A stretch of 64,000 bases of DNA from Pomphorhynchus laevis (lineage: Eukaryota > Acanthocephala > Palaeacanthocephala > Echinorhynchida > Pomphorhynchidae), in NCBI GenBank assembly GCA_012934845.2, contig WNNJ02000944.1:186001-250000 (forward strand), given 5' to 3'. Shown in pieces: positions 20,936 through 30,479 of this stretch. The notes below the pieces were generated by a model. The model was not told where the DNA came from, did not search any database, and saw nothing but the letters and a program-made list of their open reading frames with translations. Made by a program: the position numbers and the translations under genes. How positions within the stretch are numbered: position 1 is the first letter of the stretch; each line of letters opens with the position of its first letter.

Positions 20936-22080
20936 GAGCCACTCAATCTCCACAACCAATCCCGCCTTGGTGTGACTTTAGGAGTAGGGACTTATCTGTT
21001 ACAGATATCCTTAACTCCTGGGGATCACTCCTAGGCAAGTCCAAATCCCACGCGCCACTCACTACTCGTGTCTGTCAGCTTTTGACATACAGTCAGAGAA
21101 AGGAGGTCGCCATCACAATGCTATTAGCCTCCCCGTCCGACATAGCGGACATCAACATCAGCCGTCGAGTTTTTTACCTAAAAAGAGATTAATCACTTGT
21201 CCAAATTATCTGAGGTCCATCTTGATTTAAAACTCCCTCTCTTAGGAGAAAGCGCTTGCGCGTAGAATCCGCGTTCATTTATGTAGGCGTAATTTGATCC
21301 CACCGAGTTTTCATGGGTTTGTCAAAGGGCACTCGGTCCATTCAGCAATTGGTAAAGTGCATCAATTTTGTCACGATAATGGTCATCAGCTTGCTGTGGC
21401 TGTTTTTTTTTGATTTTTCAGCTGCATTTGACTGGATCTATATTCCCTTCGTTATCCTCTCTCAGGTCCCTCGGGTTGCATGCGAGAATTGTTAATAGGG
21501 TGGAGATATTGTTGTACACCAAGCGGTTATACTATGAAGACGACCTTGATGCGCGTCGGTTCTACCCTATTACGGGTGTAGCTCAAGGATCCCCACTTTC
21601 TCCTATCTTATATCTTGCGATATCCATTGTACTATTCAAGAATTTTAAACGTGATCAAAATTTAGTGGTATATGCTGATGATACCACAGCCTTGTTCTCT
21701 GGACGCAGGTGCAAAGATGTAATCTCTGACATCAGCCGTTTCTTTTTAAGATTAAAAGATCAGTTGCCCCCATCCAATCTTATTTTAAACTCCTCTAAAT
21801 CGCAGGTGATAGTTTTTCATGGCGTTCCTGCCACCAAGAATAAACTTAAGAGACTAGCACTCTCTGCATTCTCCTCCATTTTGCAGCCTCAACCACTCCT
21901 TATCTTCACGAGTCGAGTAAAATATCTGGGGTTCACACTTACGGGGAATTGATCGTCGAAAGCTGACCTGGATACACTTAAAAGCTATGTGGGCTCTGAA
22001 ACGAGCCCAGCATCTGTCATTGAATGGGATAACCCAAGTGTGCCTCTGGGGTACTTGGGATATCTCCTTAGACTATAAGA
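20936..22080 (+). pseudogene. LINE reverse transcriptase, broken
   Basis: RT sequence with FDFSAAFDWI (about 21410), GVAQGSPLSPILYL (about 21570), VYADDTTALF (about 21665) and KSQVIVFHG. The frames at 21313-21495 and 21410-21952 overlap, showing a frameshift, and the catalytic ADD motif is intact. The C-terminal part is shortened relative to the 53 kb copy. Confidence 0.8.
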
Positions 22081-22089
22081 TGAAGATTT

Positions 22090-22524
22090 CAAAATACACG
22101 TCGTGAACGGCTTCTATTTAAAGTAGTCTTTTGCATGTGTTTGTTTCTTTAAAGGTTTTTTATCGGTTATATAGTTATTGATAAAACACTTATTTATTTA
22201 TTTATTTAGTTTTATTATTTGATAGATGTTTGTCTATTAACGTTGTAGTGTTGTAATAACATTTTAATGTTGATCCTCCCTCATCGCCCGTGGCGGCAGA
22301 AGGTTATTATTATAAAAAAAATTATCTCAGATAAATAATATTAAATAATAAATAATATTAAAATTATTTATTACAAAAAATTAGGTATAAAATATTGGTT
22401 GCAAATAATGGGTAGTCTGAACATGGTTATAAAAATGACTTACATCATTACTTTCCATAAATAAAACGTTAACAATGATATAAATAAAAATAACAGAATA
22501 TTTGTCAATAGCACAAATGACTGA
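22090..22524. other. Spacer between LINE and F-box gene
   Basis: No gene. A TTTA-rich run lies near 22190-22220 and a short G+C-richer patch near 22270-22300. It includes the presumed 3' UTR of the minus-strand F-box gene, but no canonical AATAAA was seen on that strand. Confidence 0.5.
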
Positions 22525-23328
22525 TTAATATTCGCGATCAGAATAAAGTTGAAATATATCATGTGGACTTTCCTCGTTAATGTTTAAATGTGAGTGTTTG
22601 AAAGATATAAACACTGGTCTTTTTACGACAGCAAGTTCTGGCACAATTTTGACATGAGCCCATTGAATACCATGTTTCCAATGAGGACCTTCGTTAAAAA
22701 ATGTCGTACGTAGGTTATCCAAAGTGTCAATACGAACAGATGGAATTATAAGATAAAACCATTTTCTACCAAATTTAACAGCGGCGTCGTGAAAATCAAT
22801 ACCCGAAAGAATTTGCTCGCATATTATTTTACCCAATTTATTCTCCACAAAAATGCGTGTTGGTCGAGGTAATATTGGCTTTTTCAACTGGATTAGCCAT
22901 AATATATTGTAACTACCTGGAAGCACATTTTCAAAGTTAGTTGTCAAATGTAAAAAGCAGACACTATCAAGAGTGACTACTTCATGTGAAAGATGATTAT
23001 CATATTCACGTTTCAAATAATTTCCGTTGAGCCAGGTAACATCCATATCAACTGCGAGTCGTTTAATTTCGTCATGTTTAGCATCTAGTGGTGTGTAATT
23101 CCTATCACTGATAAAACGGCTACAAATCGTTTTTGAAATATCAACGCTTGTTCTGTATCTACGTAACCAGAATTTATCGGATCCCAAAATTTTTTGCCAT
23201 TGCGGAAAAACCGAATGCAATGTTCTCAAATCTGGAGTTGACAAGAATTCACTTATTAAAAACAGTACATGAAGTGGTAGTCGATCGAAGAATTGCTCTG
23301 TCGATATACAAGAATCTTCATCGATCAT
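22525..23328 (-). CDS. F-box protein with C-terminal PP2/FBA-like domain, paralogue 1
   Basis: An intronless 267-residue protein. I start it at 23328 because the paralogue begins at the same Met; the frame is open 37 codons further up. Residues about 13-55 form an F-box (LPLHVLFLISEFLSTPDL, then W at QWQKILGSDKFW), which in known families binds Skp1 to make an SCF ubiquitin ligase. The C-terminal half is a single beta-rich domain starting near SVCFLHLTTNF, with spaced tryptophans and W-K-x-G-I-x-W-x-x-V-x-I-V, a pattern like phloem-protein-2/FBA-type ligand-binding domains (inference). The frame is fully intact. A degenerate foldback element lies about 330 bp upstream. Confidence 0.8.
   Translation of the reverse strand: MIDEDSCISTEQFFDRLPLHVLFLISEFLSTPDLRTLHSVFPQWQKILGSDKFWLRRYRTSVDISKTICSRFISDRNYTPLDAKHDEIKRLAVDMDVTWLNGNYLKREYDNHLSHEVVTLDSVCFLHLTTNFENVLPGSYNILWLIQLKKPILPRPTRIFVENKLGKIICEQILSGIDFHDAAVKFGRKWFYLIIPSVRIDTLDNLRTTFFNEGPHWKHGIQWAHVKIVPELAVVKRPVFISFKHSHLNINEESPHDIFQLYSDREY
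22891..23328 (-). repeat. F-box gene-conversion or duplication tract, copy 1
   Basis: Aligned base for base without indels to 35081-35518, I find about five differences in 438 bp, four of them synonymous. Identity drops sharply just below 22891 at the codon after LWLI. Confidence 0.85.
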
Positions 23329-23656
23329 CGACAATCTCGAAGTATAAGTCAAAATAATTATTTTAATTTGATAATTTTTAAGATAATTTGTAAAAATACC
23401 AATTTTAATTAATTGGTGTAGTTTGACAAATATACACAAAATGTATATTTTGCGTAATCGTTCTAGATACTATGTTTCAAATAAGCATGTCTTTATATGA
23501 TAAAATGTATCAACGACATTTATGAAAAAAATAAATCTTGTAATATTTTTCAACTTAAATATCACGCTATTTCTTTACTTTTCCTTGTATTATGTATTAT
23601 ATGTATCAGTCCATGAGTGATGTCAGGAAAATTTGATTTAAACTATTCGCAGTTAA

Positions 23657-24045
23657 TATTAATTTATAGGAACCAAGGAAAATCAAAGGCAAAATAATTA
23701 TTAAATATTTTAACGGTAACTGTCATCATCATAATTAAAAACTGTAATTTTTAAAAATAAAAAATTGAACAATTTTTTAAATAATTATTGGAGCTGGATC
23801 GAAGAAAAGAGGAAATTATTTTTGATATTTCGCTAACTACTGTTAGCATCTTCAGAAAATTACTGAAGATGACAGAAAATTACAGAAAATTACTGAAGAG
23901 TAATTTCAATATTCAATAAGTACTTATCAATAATGGATCAGTATTAACTATTTAGAACAATATTTTTACTGTTGTGGCAATTGTCATTGAAATACTAAAT
24001 AATTCTTTTGTCTTTGATGCTCCTTTGATCCTATAAATTAACATT
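23657..24045. mobile_element. Foldback/MITE-like element, about 390 bp
   Basis: The left end (23657-23735) and the reverse complement of the right end (about 24045-23970) align over some 70 bases, both starting TTAATTTATAGGA and including AAATCAAAG-like and AATTATTTA words. The middle holds an inverted repeat (GCTAAC...GTTAGC, ATCTTCAG...CTGAAGAT). There is no coding sequence. Single-ended relatives lie at 31440-31515, 36515-36660 and, reversed, 40395-40560. Confidence 0.7.
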
Positions 24046-24049
24046 GCTA

Positions 24050-24600
24050 AATTCGAGGAAATAGATGACTTAAATATCTTCAATTCGCAGTTGACAATGG
24101 ATTCACGGAGTACGAAGGAACACTAAAAAGTAAATTTTTTAAACTTGACCATGTTACATTTTAATTCTAAACAAAATCGACTAAACAAATGAATTTCATT
24201 AATCAATACAATTATTTGAATCATTAATTATCCCTTGGTACATACGAAAATTAGGCATATTTAGTGAATCCAAATATACGGAAACGTTAAAACGTACCCA
24301 TTATATATTTAATTAATTTGGAAAATTTAATAAATAATTTTGGCGTATTTCTAAGTCAGAATTTCAAATGCTATTGTGACTTGATTTTGGATGTATGCAA
24401 CCAAGCATAATAACATTTTGAGCATGTTTTATAAAATTAAAAACACTTAATATCTCGGGTTCAACATTAAATTATTACATTAATGAATTATTAATCAATT
24501 TATAAATTATCACATTTATGCAAGATGAAAGGAAGTTACGCAAAAGTATAATAAAGTTGGCACTGTTAACAAATTAACGTAAATACAACAATAATATTCG
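24050..24600. other. AT-rich spacer
   Basis: Nothing recognised until PLE sequence begins. Confidence 0.5.
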
Positions 24601-24770
24601 TCTTAACCTCTGTAGATTAAATAATAACAACGATAAAAATAAAATTTACAATTCGTTATATAAATAAATGGTTACTTAAATGCTTACTTTGGTAAGCTGA
24701 TAGTAAAAGCTTAAATAAATCAAAGATAAACATTTGGAAAGATTATATATTTGATAAAATTAAAAATAAA

Positions 24771-26151
24771 ATGAAAATAACAAACAATTATAAAAGGAAA
24801 GATAAAATTAATAAAGATATGTATAAAGAACTTACTAAATTAAAGGATAACTATATAATAACAACTATTGATAAAGCTAGTAATAACTTTGTCTTCATAT
24901 GCAAAAAGCTTTATTATGATATACTGATGAAAGAGGTTAATTCTAATGATTTAAATGTAAATCCAACATATGAACGTAGTGAGTTGAGTTTAGAAACAAT
25001 TATTACAAGTCACTGTTCTATAATGGATAAAAAGGGTATAAAGGTTGAATTAGATAATAAAACTATACCTATATTATATTGGAATCCAAAATTACATAAA
25101 AATCCAATAAAACCTAGGTTCATATGTAGTGCGTTTAAATGTACATTAAAACCACTTTCTGTCTATATGAATAAAATACTTAAAGTAATTAAAGCACATT
25201 TTAAAAAATATTGCAAGGTAATCGAAATTAATACTGGTATAAAACACTATTTCAGTATTAATTCTACAAAAGAATTTTTAGAACAGACAAAAGGAATAAA
25301 TTTTCAAAATATAAATACATACGATTTTAGTACGCTTTATACAAATCTAGATTTAGTAGATATTAAAGAAGCGTTAGTAAAATTAATTAATCTTATATTC
25401 GGAAAAAGATATACATATATATGTTATAATAATTATAACGCCTATCTAACAAAAATTAAACCATCAAATAAATATAAATATATGGATAAAATTGAATTAA
25501 TAGAATCCTTAAATATTTTGATAAATCAAAATTATTTAAAAGTAGGGACATCTATATTTAGACAAGTAAAAGGTGTTCCAATGGGTGGTAATAGTAGCCC
25601 AATTATAGCTGACTTGCTTTTAAGCTTTATAGAATATGAATTTGTTCATAACTGTGTAAAAACTAAATCTAAACAATATAAATATATGAAATATGTTTCG
25701 ATACATTGATGATATATGTGTATTTAATTCTAATAATTTTTATTCAATTAGTGAACAAATTTATCCAGAAAGCCTTATTCTTAACAAAACCAATATTAAT
25801 GATAAAGAAGGTGTATATCTAGATATGAACATTAAATTAACATTAACTAAAACTACTATTAATTTATATCGTAAAGATGACATATTTAAATTTACAAGAA
25901 ACATATTTTTGCATGAGCATTCATGCATACCATATAATATAAAATATAATACATTAAATAATGAAATTTTAAGAATTGCAACAATATGTAATGATATTGG
26001 CTTTCTTCAAAATCATTTAAATAATTTAATAGATACATATTTTAAACTAGGTTACTATAAAAATAACATCAAGCAGAAAATAGTAAAATATATAAATCAA
26101 CACAATAATATAAAGAATAAATTTAAACTCTTAAGTGGCAAATTTTTATAG
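24771..26151 (+). pseudogene. Penelope-like reverse transcriptase, broken
   Basis: The protein shows PLE RT signatures in order: ITTIDKASNNFVFI, ILYWNPKLHKNP with KPRFICSA (the LPKxHK and RPI-type motif), TYDFSTLYTNLDL (motif A), KGVPMGGNSSPIIADL (motif B) and FRYIDDICVF (motif C, YxDD-like). These are followed by YLDMNIKL and a thumb with NDIGFLQNHLNNLID. PLEs copy RNA by target-primed reverse transcription. The DFSTLYT form is typical of one PLE lineage found in several invertebrates (recall, not searched). Very AT-rich codon use, unlike the LINEs. Confidence 0.85.
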
Positions 26152-26204
26152 ATAGATAATAAATAATATACTTTGTATTAAAATAAGATACTAGATAGTT
26201 TTAT

Positions 26205-26310
26205 CAGAGGAAATACATCATTAGCATGTATTTGGCCCCGCTGCTATGTTGGATAGAGGAGTTAGGGGCCGAAACCTGATAGCATAGCAGTTCCTCCTGA
26301 TGACCTCTAA
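26205..26310 (+). ncRNA. Structured 3' element of the PLE (pseudoknot, hammerhead-like core)
   Basis: Two interlocked helices: GGCCCC (26234-26239) with GGGGCC (26265-26270), and CTGCTATG (26241-26248) with CATAGCAG (26283-26290). Upstream is a TACAT/ATGTA hairpin (26214-26230). The whole is closed by AGAGG (26206-26210) with CCTCT (26304-26308). CTGATGA (26297-26303) directly precedes the closing strand and AAA directly follows it on the other side, giving a layout like a hammerhead open at stem II. At least six other copies in the window keep parts of it. Function is inferred only. Confidence 0.55.
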
Positions 26311-26394
26311 TTCTTATTCTAATACAACGTATGTTATTTACTAGTCAATTCATTACTAGTTGATCAAGAAAACAGAATAAGGAAGTTCATTGTT

Positions 26395-26640
26395 TAATGA
26401 ACTGTCATACCCTCTTACTCCACGTTCCTAATTACTCCAACAACTACGGTCTCCGATCCTTCCTCGTCGTTGCCTCACTCGCCTGGAATCAACTCCCTCT
26501 CGACGTCCGCCGCGCACCCTCCTTTATCATATTCAAACACCTCCTCCGTTCACACCTTCTCGACACCTAATTCACAGTCTTGTTTTGTTGTGGTCATGTA
26601 AGCGTTCGCTGGCACGCATTTGTCACGTTAAAATAAATCG
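26395..26640 (+). mobile_element. LINE 3' end fragment inside the PLE
   Basis: G+C-richer than its host. The + strand reads NYGLRSFLVVASLAWNQLP and FIIFKHLLRSHLL, the usual last residues of a CR1/Jockey-type ORF2, then a short 3' UTR. It splits the PLE 3' UTR, so it inserted after the PLE. Confidence 0.65.
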
Positions 26641-26747
26641 TTTTTTTATTAATTTTATTATTTAATTATAAAATTTTGATTTAGCATAAGCATGTTTTTT
26701 TATTTTATAATTATATTAAATACGTAGACTCAGTTAGCTGATTTGAT

Positions 26748-27237
26748 TAATAAGTTACTAAATTGACTTATTAAAAATAATACAAATATAACGGGTGAAA
26801 ATTTGTATAAATATACAATAATATTATTTCAACATTTATGGATAGTAGACGGAATTTTCGTAAAATACAACATAGTGCTTTTGTTACATTTTTGTTGGTT
26901 AAAATATGTTGGCGATATTTGGTATAGTAATAATAACAGATTTGGATATCTTTAAAATAATAAGTTATTTTCAAGTAATAATCTTTCCAGCTCAATAGTA
27001 GACAATGCATTTTTAAAAAAGAATATACTTTTTGAGATTTTAAAATTTTATCAGATAGTATTTCTACTCTTGAGACGTGCATACACATAAAAATTTACAA
27101 CTTATGGGTATTTTGGGAGATTCGTGAATATAGCTTTTTTGTTAAAGGATATATATGTTAAACAAACAAGTTGAAGAAATTTTATCGGCGTGTGAGAGCA
27201 TAAAGCACTGACTTCATCACCAAACGAAAAGTCTGCA
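26748..27237. other. AT-rich spacer
   Basis: No gene supported. The minus-strand frame at 26771-27088 is low-complexity and Tyr/Ile-rich. Confidence 0.5.
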
Positions 27238-27875
27238 TTAGCAGATCATGGCCACATCACTTGCCATATTATCGACTTCGATAATGTTAAATCTAGGTTT
27301 ACGTCGATGTATATTTCCAGAGTCCGGCATGGAACCCCCTTTCCGAGGAAGGCAATACCTAGACATCCTCAGGACGTGTCCTAGCCATCTCAGCTGACTT
27401 TCTTCGTTGTGGAGATGCAGCGAATTTACTCCGAGTCCATTCCGGCTGACCGAATTCCTAACCTGATCTCTAAGGCTGAGACCGGCCACATCGCGAAGGA
27501 ACCTCATTTCGGTAGCCTGTATCCGAGATATTATTCTTTCGGTAATAATCCAAAGCTAATGACCACAGGGTAAGATAGAAACGCAGATTGCGTGGTAAAC
27601 CGAAAGCTTCGTCCGAAGACTCAACTCTTATTTCACCACGAAAAACCGGTACAAAGAACACATTGCTGCGATAGCTGCACAAATCCGCTTCTCAATATCC
27701 TTGATGTTCCTGCCGTCCCTTGGGAACAATACACAAAGATACTTGAAATCCTCCAGATCAGGAAGTACTTTTTCCCCAATCCAAATTGACATTCGCACTT
27801 GAATTCGAGATGAACGCATTGTGACAGTCTTGATGTACTAGCTAACATCCCTCCCGCTTGGCATTCCATTGTGAA

Positions 27876-28447
27876 TCAATCTCGTAGGCATTGTAAGTCC
27901 TCAGGACAAGAAGCCAACCAAACAACGTCATCTACAAAATGCAGAGATCGTATCCTAATGGAACCGAACTGAAGACCGACATTCGTCAGAGCAGCTCGTC
28001 TCGAAATTTTGTCCATGTAAACAAGAAACAAAAGTTGAGACAAAGGACAAACTTGATGAAGCCTAACGCCTACTGGAAATGATTTAGACTTCTTACCTAG
28101 AACACGAACACAACTCATACTTTGTTCATACAGAGAAGCCACAGCTACCCGAAGATAGTGTGGTACTCCATACTCCTTTAGTACCTCCCACAACCTCTCT
28201 CGCGGAACTCGGTCGAACGTCTTCTCCAAATCTATAAAACACATGTAGACCGGTTGAGCGAACTCCCAAGACCGTTTAAAGATAGTTGAGTGAGTAAAGC
28301 GCTGATCCGTAGTTCCACGACCTGGACGAAAGCCGCATTGTTCTCTTGCAACTGTCCCTCAACTATAGGCCATATCCTTAGCTCAAAAATCTTAGCAAAT
28401 AGCTTACCAGTTTGGCTAGAAGAGTGATGCCCCGATAATTGGAACAC
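27876..28447 (-). pseudogene. Reverse transcriptase core of the Rex3-like LINE, broken
   Basis: CFIDLEKTFDRVPRERLWE is the motif A region, VRLHQVCPLSQLLF stands where GLRQGCPLSPLLF is expected, and LHFVDDVVWLAS is the catalytic FVDD motif. The motif B Gly-Cys substitution and surrounding frameshifts mean the copy is inactive. The N-terminal portion (28232-28447) is in another frame. Confidence 0.8.
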
Positions 28448-30044
28448 ACTCTTCGGTCACCTTTCTTAAGGATCAGTACCACTACCCAAGTTCGCCACTC
28501 ACTAGGAACCTTGCCCTACTTCAATGCAACATTGAAGATCCGTGTTAGCCACTTCATGCCAATAACGTCGAGAGCCTTTAATGCTTCAGGTCGAATCTCG
28601 TCTACTCCAGAAAACTTGTCATTACGAAGTTTTTAACAACATCAATGACATCTTCAAAAGAGATGAGCTCTTCCATTGTTTTTGAAGGCTCTAATTCTAC
28701 AATAGAAGGCATATTCATCGGATTAAGAAGACTTCTAAAATGCTCTTTCCAACAACCAAGAATTTTTTCAATGTCAGTCAGCAAAGATCCTCTCTTGTCA
28801 TAGACAGTTTATGGAGTTTTCGGCTTTCCAACACGAAGGTTCCTGATAGTCCTCCAGAACATCTTCGAAGCTGACATAGAATCAAGTTCTAAGTGTTCTC
28901 GAAACTTCTCCCAAACCGCCTTCTTCACTTCAATAACTGCTCGAGCTGAAGCTCCCTCTGTCATTCGGTACTTGTCTACAGTTTCCACTGATTTATCTGA
29001 CAAAGTTGCCTTATAATCCATCTTCTTCTGTTAGACAAAATATCTAACTGTTGGTGCTCACCAAGCGGTTCAAATATTTCCTCCGCAAGCTACAACTTTT
29101 AACAGTTGCTTTGGCAAGCGAGGATCTGAACATCTCCCGTTCATGATTAATGATCTTCACCTCTTCTGGCAACCGAAAAAAGTCTTCCCGGATGTAACCA
29201 GAAATAAGTTCGGTGACAGAAACATCTGCTAGACGCTCCCAGCACGCCCTCTCACCACGTTTGGGTTTACCAGGCTTGTCTAGCATCCGATCCGGCCATC
29301 GAAGTTTACTAACTACAAGGTAGTGATCGGTTGACAAATTAGCCTCTCCCTCTTCTTATGAGTGTCCAGAACATAACGTCGCAGATCAGACGAAACGATT
29401 ACAAAATCGATCATTGATTTTTGACTGAGAGAATCCTGATGCCATTGAGCATTAAAGTCACCCTATAGAGCGAGGAAATATCCAACAGAAGTACTATCAA
29501 GCAGAGCCTGAAGATCTTCTACGAAGCCTGCGTATTCCAAGATAATGTTGGGAGCGTACGCACACACAACTTATCCCCTTTCCCTCTTTGACTAAAAGTC
29601 TCAGAGACGCCAGCCTTTCGTTCACTGTGTTAAACCTCTTAACCACTAACGACAACCGGGGACTTGTAAGTATCCCTACACCCGCCTGTCGTCGCTTTCC
29701 GCTGGTAACTTCCGAAAAGTTCAAGGTCCAGCCTTGATCCAAAAGTTTAGCTCTAATTCCAGAATAGTAAAGAGAAGTCACTTCGACTATTTCAAGACCG
29801 AAGCGAGTCATCTCTTCAACAAATTCTGGTTCTTTCCCCGTCAGCGAGATGACATTTCACGTTCCTACATGAAGGCTATTCCGCTTCGGATGTTGATGCC
29901 TCTTTCGCTGTCTCCGTACAACTCCTGGTCACACAGCACCCGACAATGAATACTCCTCTGGTCAGTGGTGAGTTGACAATTGTTCTTCGCACTTGATTTA
30001 TGTTTTGTAAATTTGTTGCTTGTCATTTTCAGTGTCTTGGCTTG

Positions 30045-30300
30045 TTTGTTCGGCTATCTCCCGTTCCTGATATCCTTTGATGATCCAACATCGCTACTGT
30101 AAGGAATCAGGTCTCCGCGACTCTCTTCCGCCTTTTCGTCATTGTCCAATGCTGCTGTCGGATTCATCGGGATGATTTTGTTTGTTCGGCTATCTGCTGT
30201 TCTAACTATATTTTGATTATCCAACATCACTACTGTAAGGAAACAGGCCTTAGTGACTCTCTTCCGCATTTCATCCATTGTCTAATCCGCCGTTGGAGTC
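30045..30300. repeat. Two tandem units at the LINE 5' end
   Basis: Units of about 125 bp start near 30045 and 30172. Both carry TTTGTTCGGCTATCT, a phrase ending in ATCCAACATC, ACTACTGTAAGGAA or its near copy, and GACTCTCTTCCGC. Tandem 5' UTR units are common in LINEs and act as promoter monomers in some families (inference here). Confidence 0.75.
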
Positions 30301-30479
30301 ATCTAAGGGATCTGCGATAGTCTATGAAAAGACTATCCCTACAGCTGATGCAAGCCGGCTTATTATTTAGCCGTTGATCGACACATGTCGAACATACGTT
30401 GCCTGAGCCACTCCACGAAGATGCTAATTGGTAATAGCTGCCAGTTTAATACTTAATCGACTGGCACGTAGCGGCCAAA

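Larger units (their letters stand above)
19310..22090 (+). mobile_element. I/Jockey-type LINE, rearranged plus-strand copy, head to head with previous
   Basis: It starts inside ORF1 (FIRGFADRFKKR), about 100 codons later than the minus copy does. It runs through ORF1 knuckles (to 20223), the start of the endonuclease (20440-20823), a palindromic filler (20824-20935), and then RT sequence to about 22080. Most of the endonuclease-RT linker is missing. The 3' flank to 22290 has no clear poly(A). Confidence 0.85.
24600..26747 (+). mobile_element. Penelope-like element, longest copy, with LINE scrap inserted
   Basis: The copy runs from PLE N-terminal coding near 24600 through the RT (24771-26151) and the structured 3' element (26205-26310) to the dispersed terminal motif at 26722-26747. 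A foreign LINE 3' end (26395-26640) sits inside the 3' UTR. No GIY-YIG nuclease domain follows the RT thumb, so this looks like an endonuclease-lacking PLE. It is broken, by about one clear break in the RT part plus a decayed N-terminus. Confidence 0.8.
27238..30300 (-). mobile_element. Rex3/RTE-like LINE, near full length, decayed
   Basis: Read leftward it has an AP-endonuclease (29811 downwards: EVTSLYYSGIRAKLLDQGW, RRQAGVGILTSPRL), its C-terminal part (STDHYLVVSKLRWPDR, 29337), a linker (VWEKFREHLELDSMSASKMF), RT fingers and palm, and a C-terminal region (SLRDQVRNSVSRNGLGV with QLRWLGHVLRM near 27400). This order and wording match the widespread Rex3-type LINEs of animals as I recall them. 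At least eight frame breaks. It is more G+C-rich than its surroundings. Confidence 0.8.

Noticed and set aside
26231-26310. HDV-like ribozyme reading of the PLE pseudoknot
   Set aside because: The crossing helices fit P1 and P2, and a G follows the supposed cleavage site. However, there is no P3 or P4 hairpin and no P1.1 pair in the joining segments.
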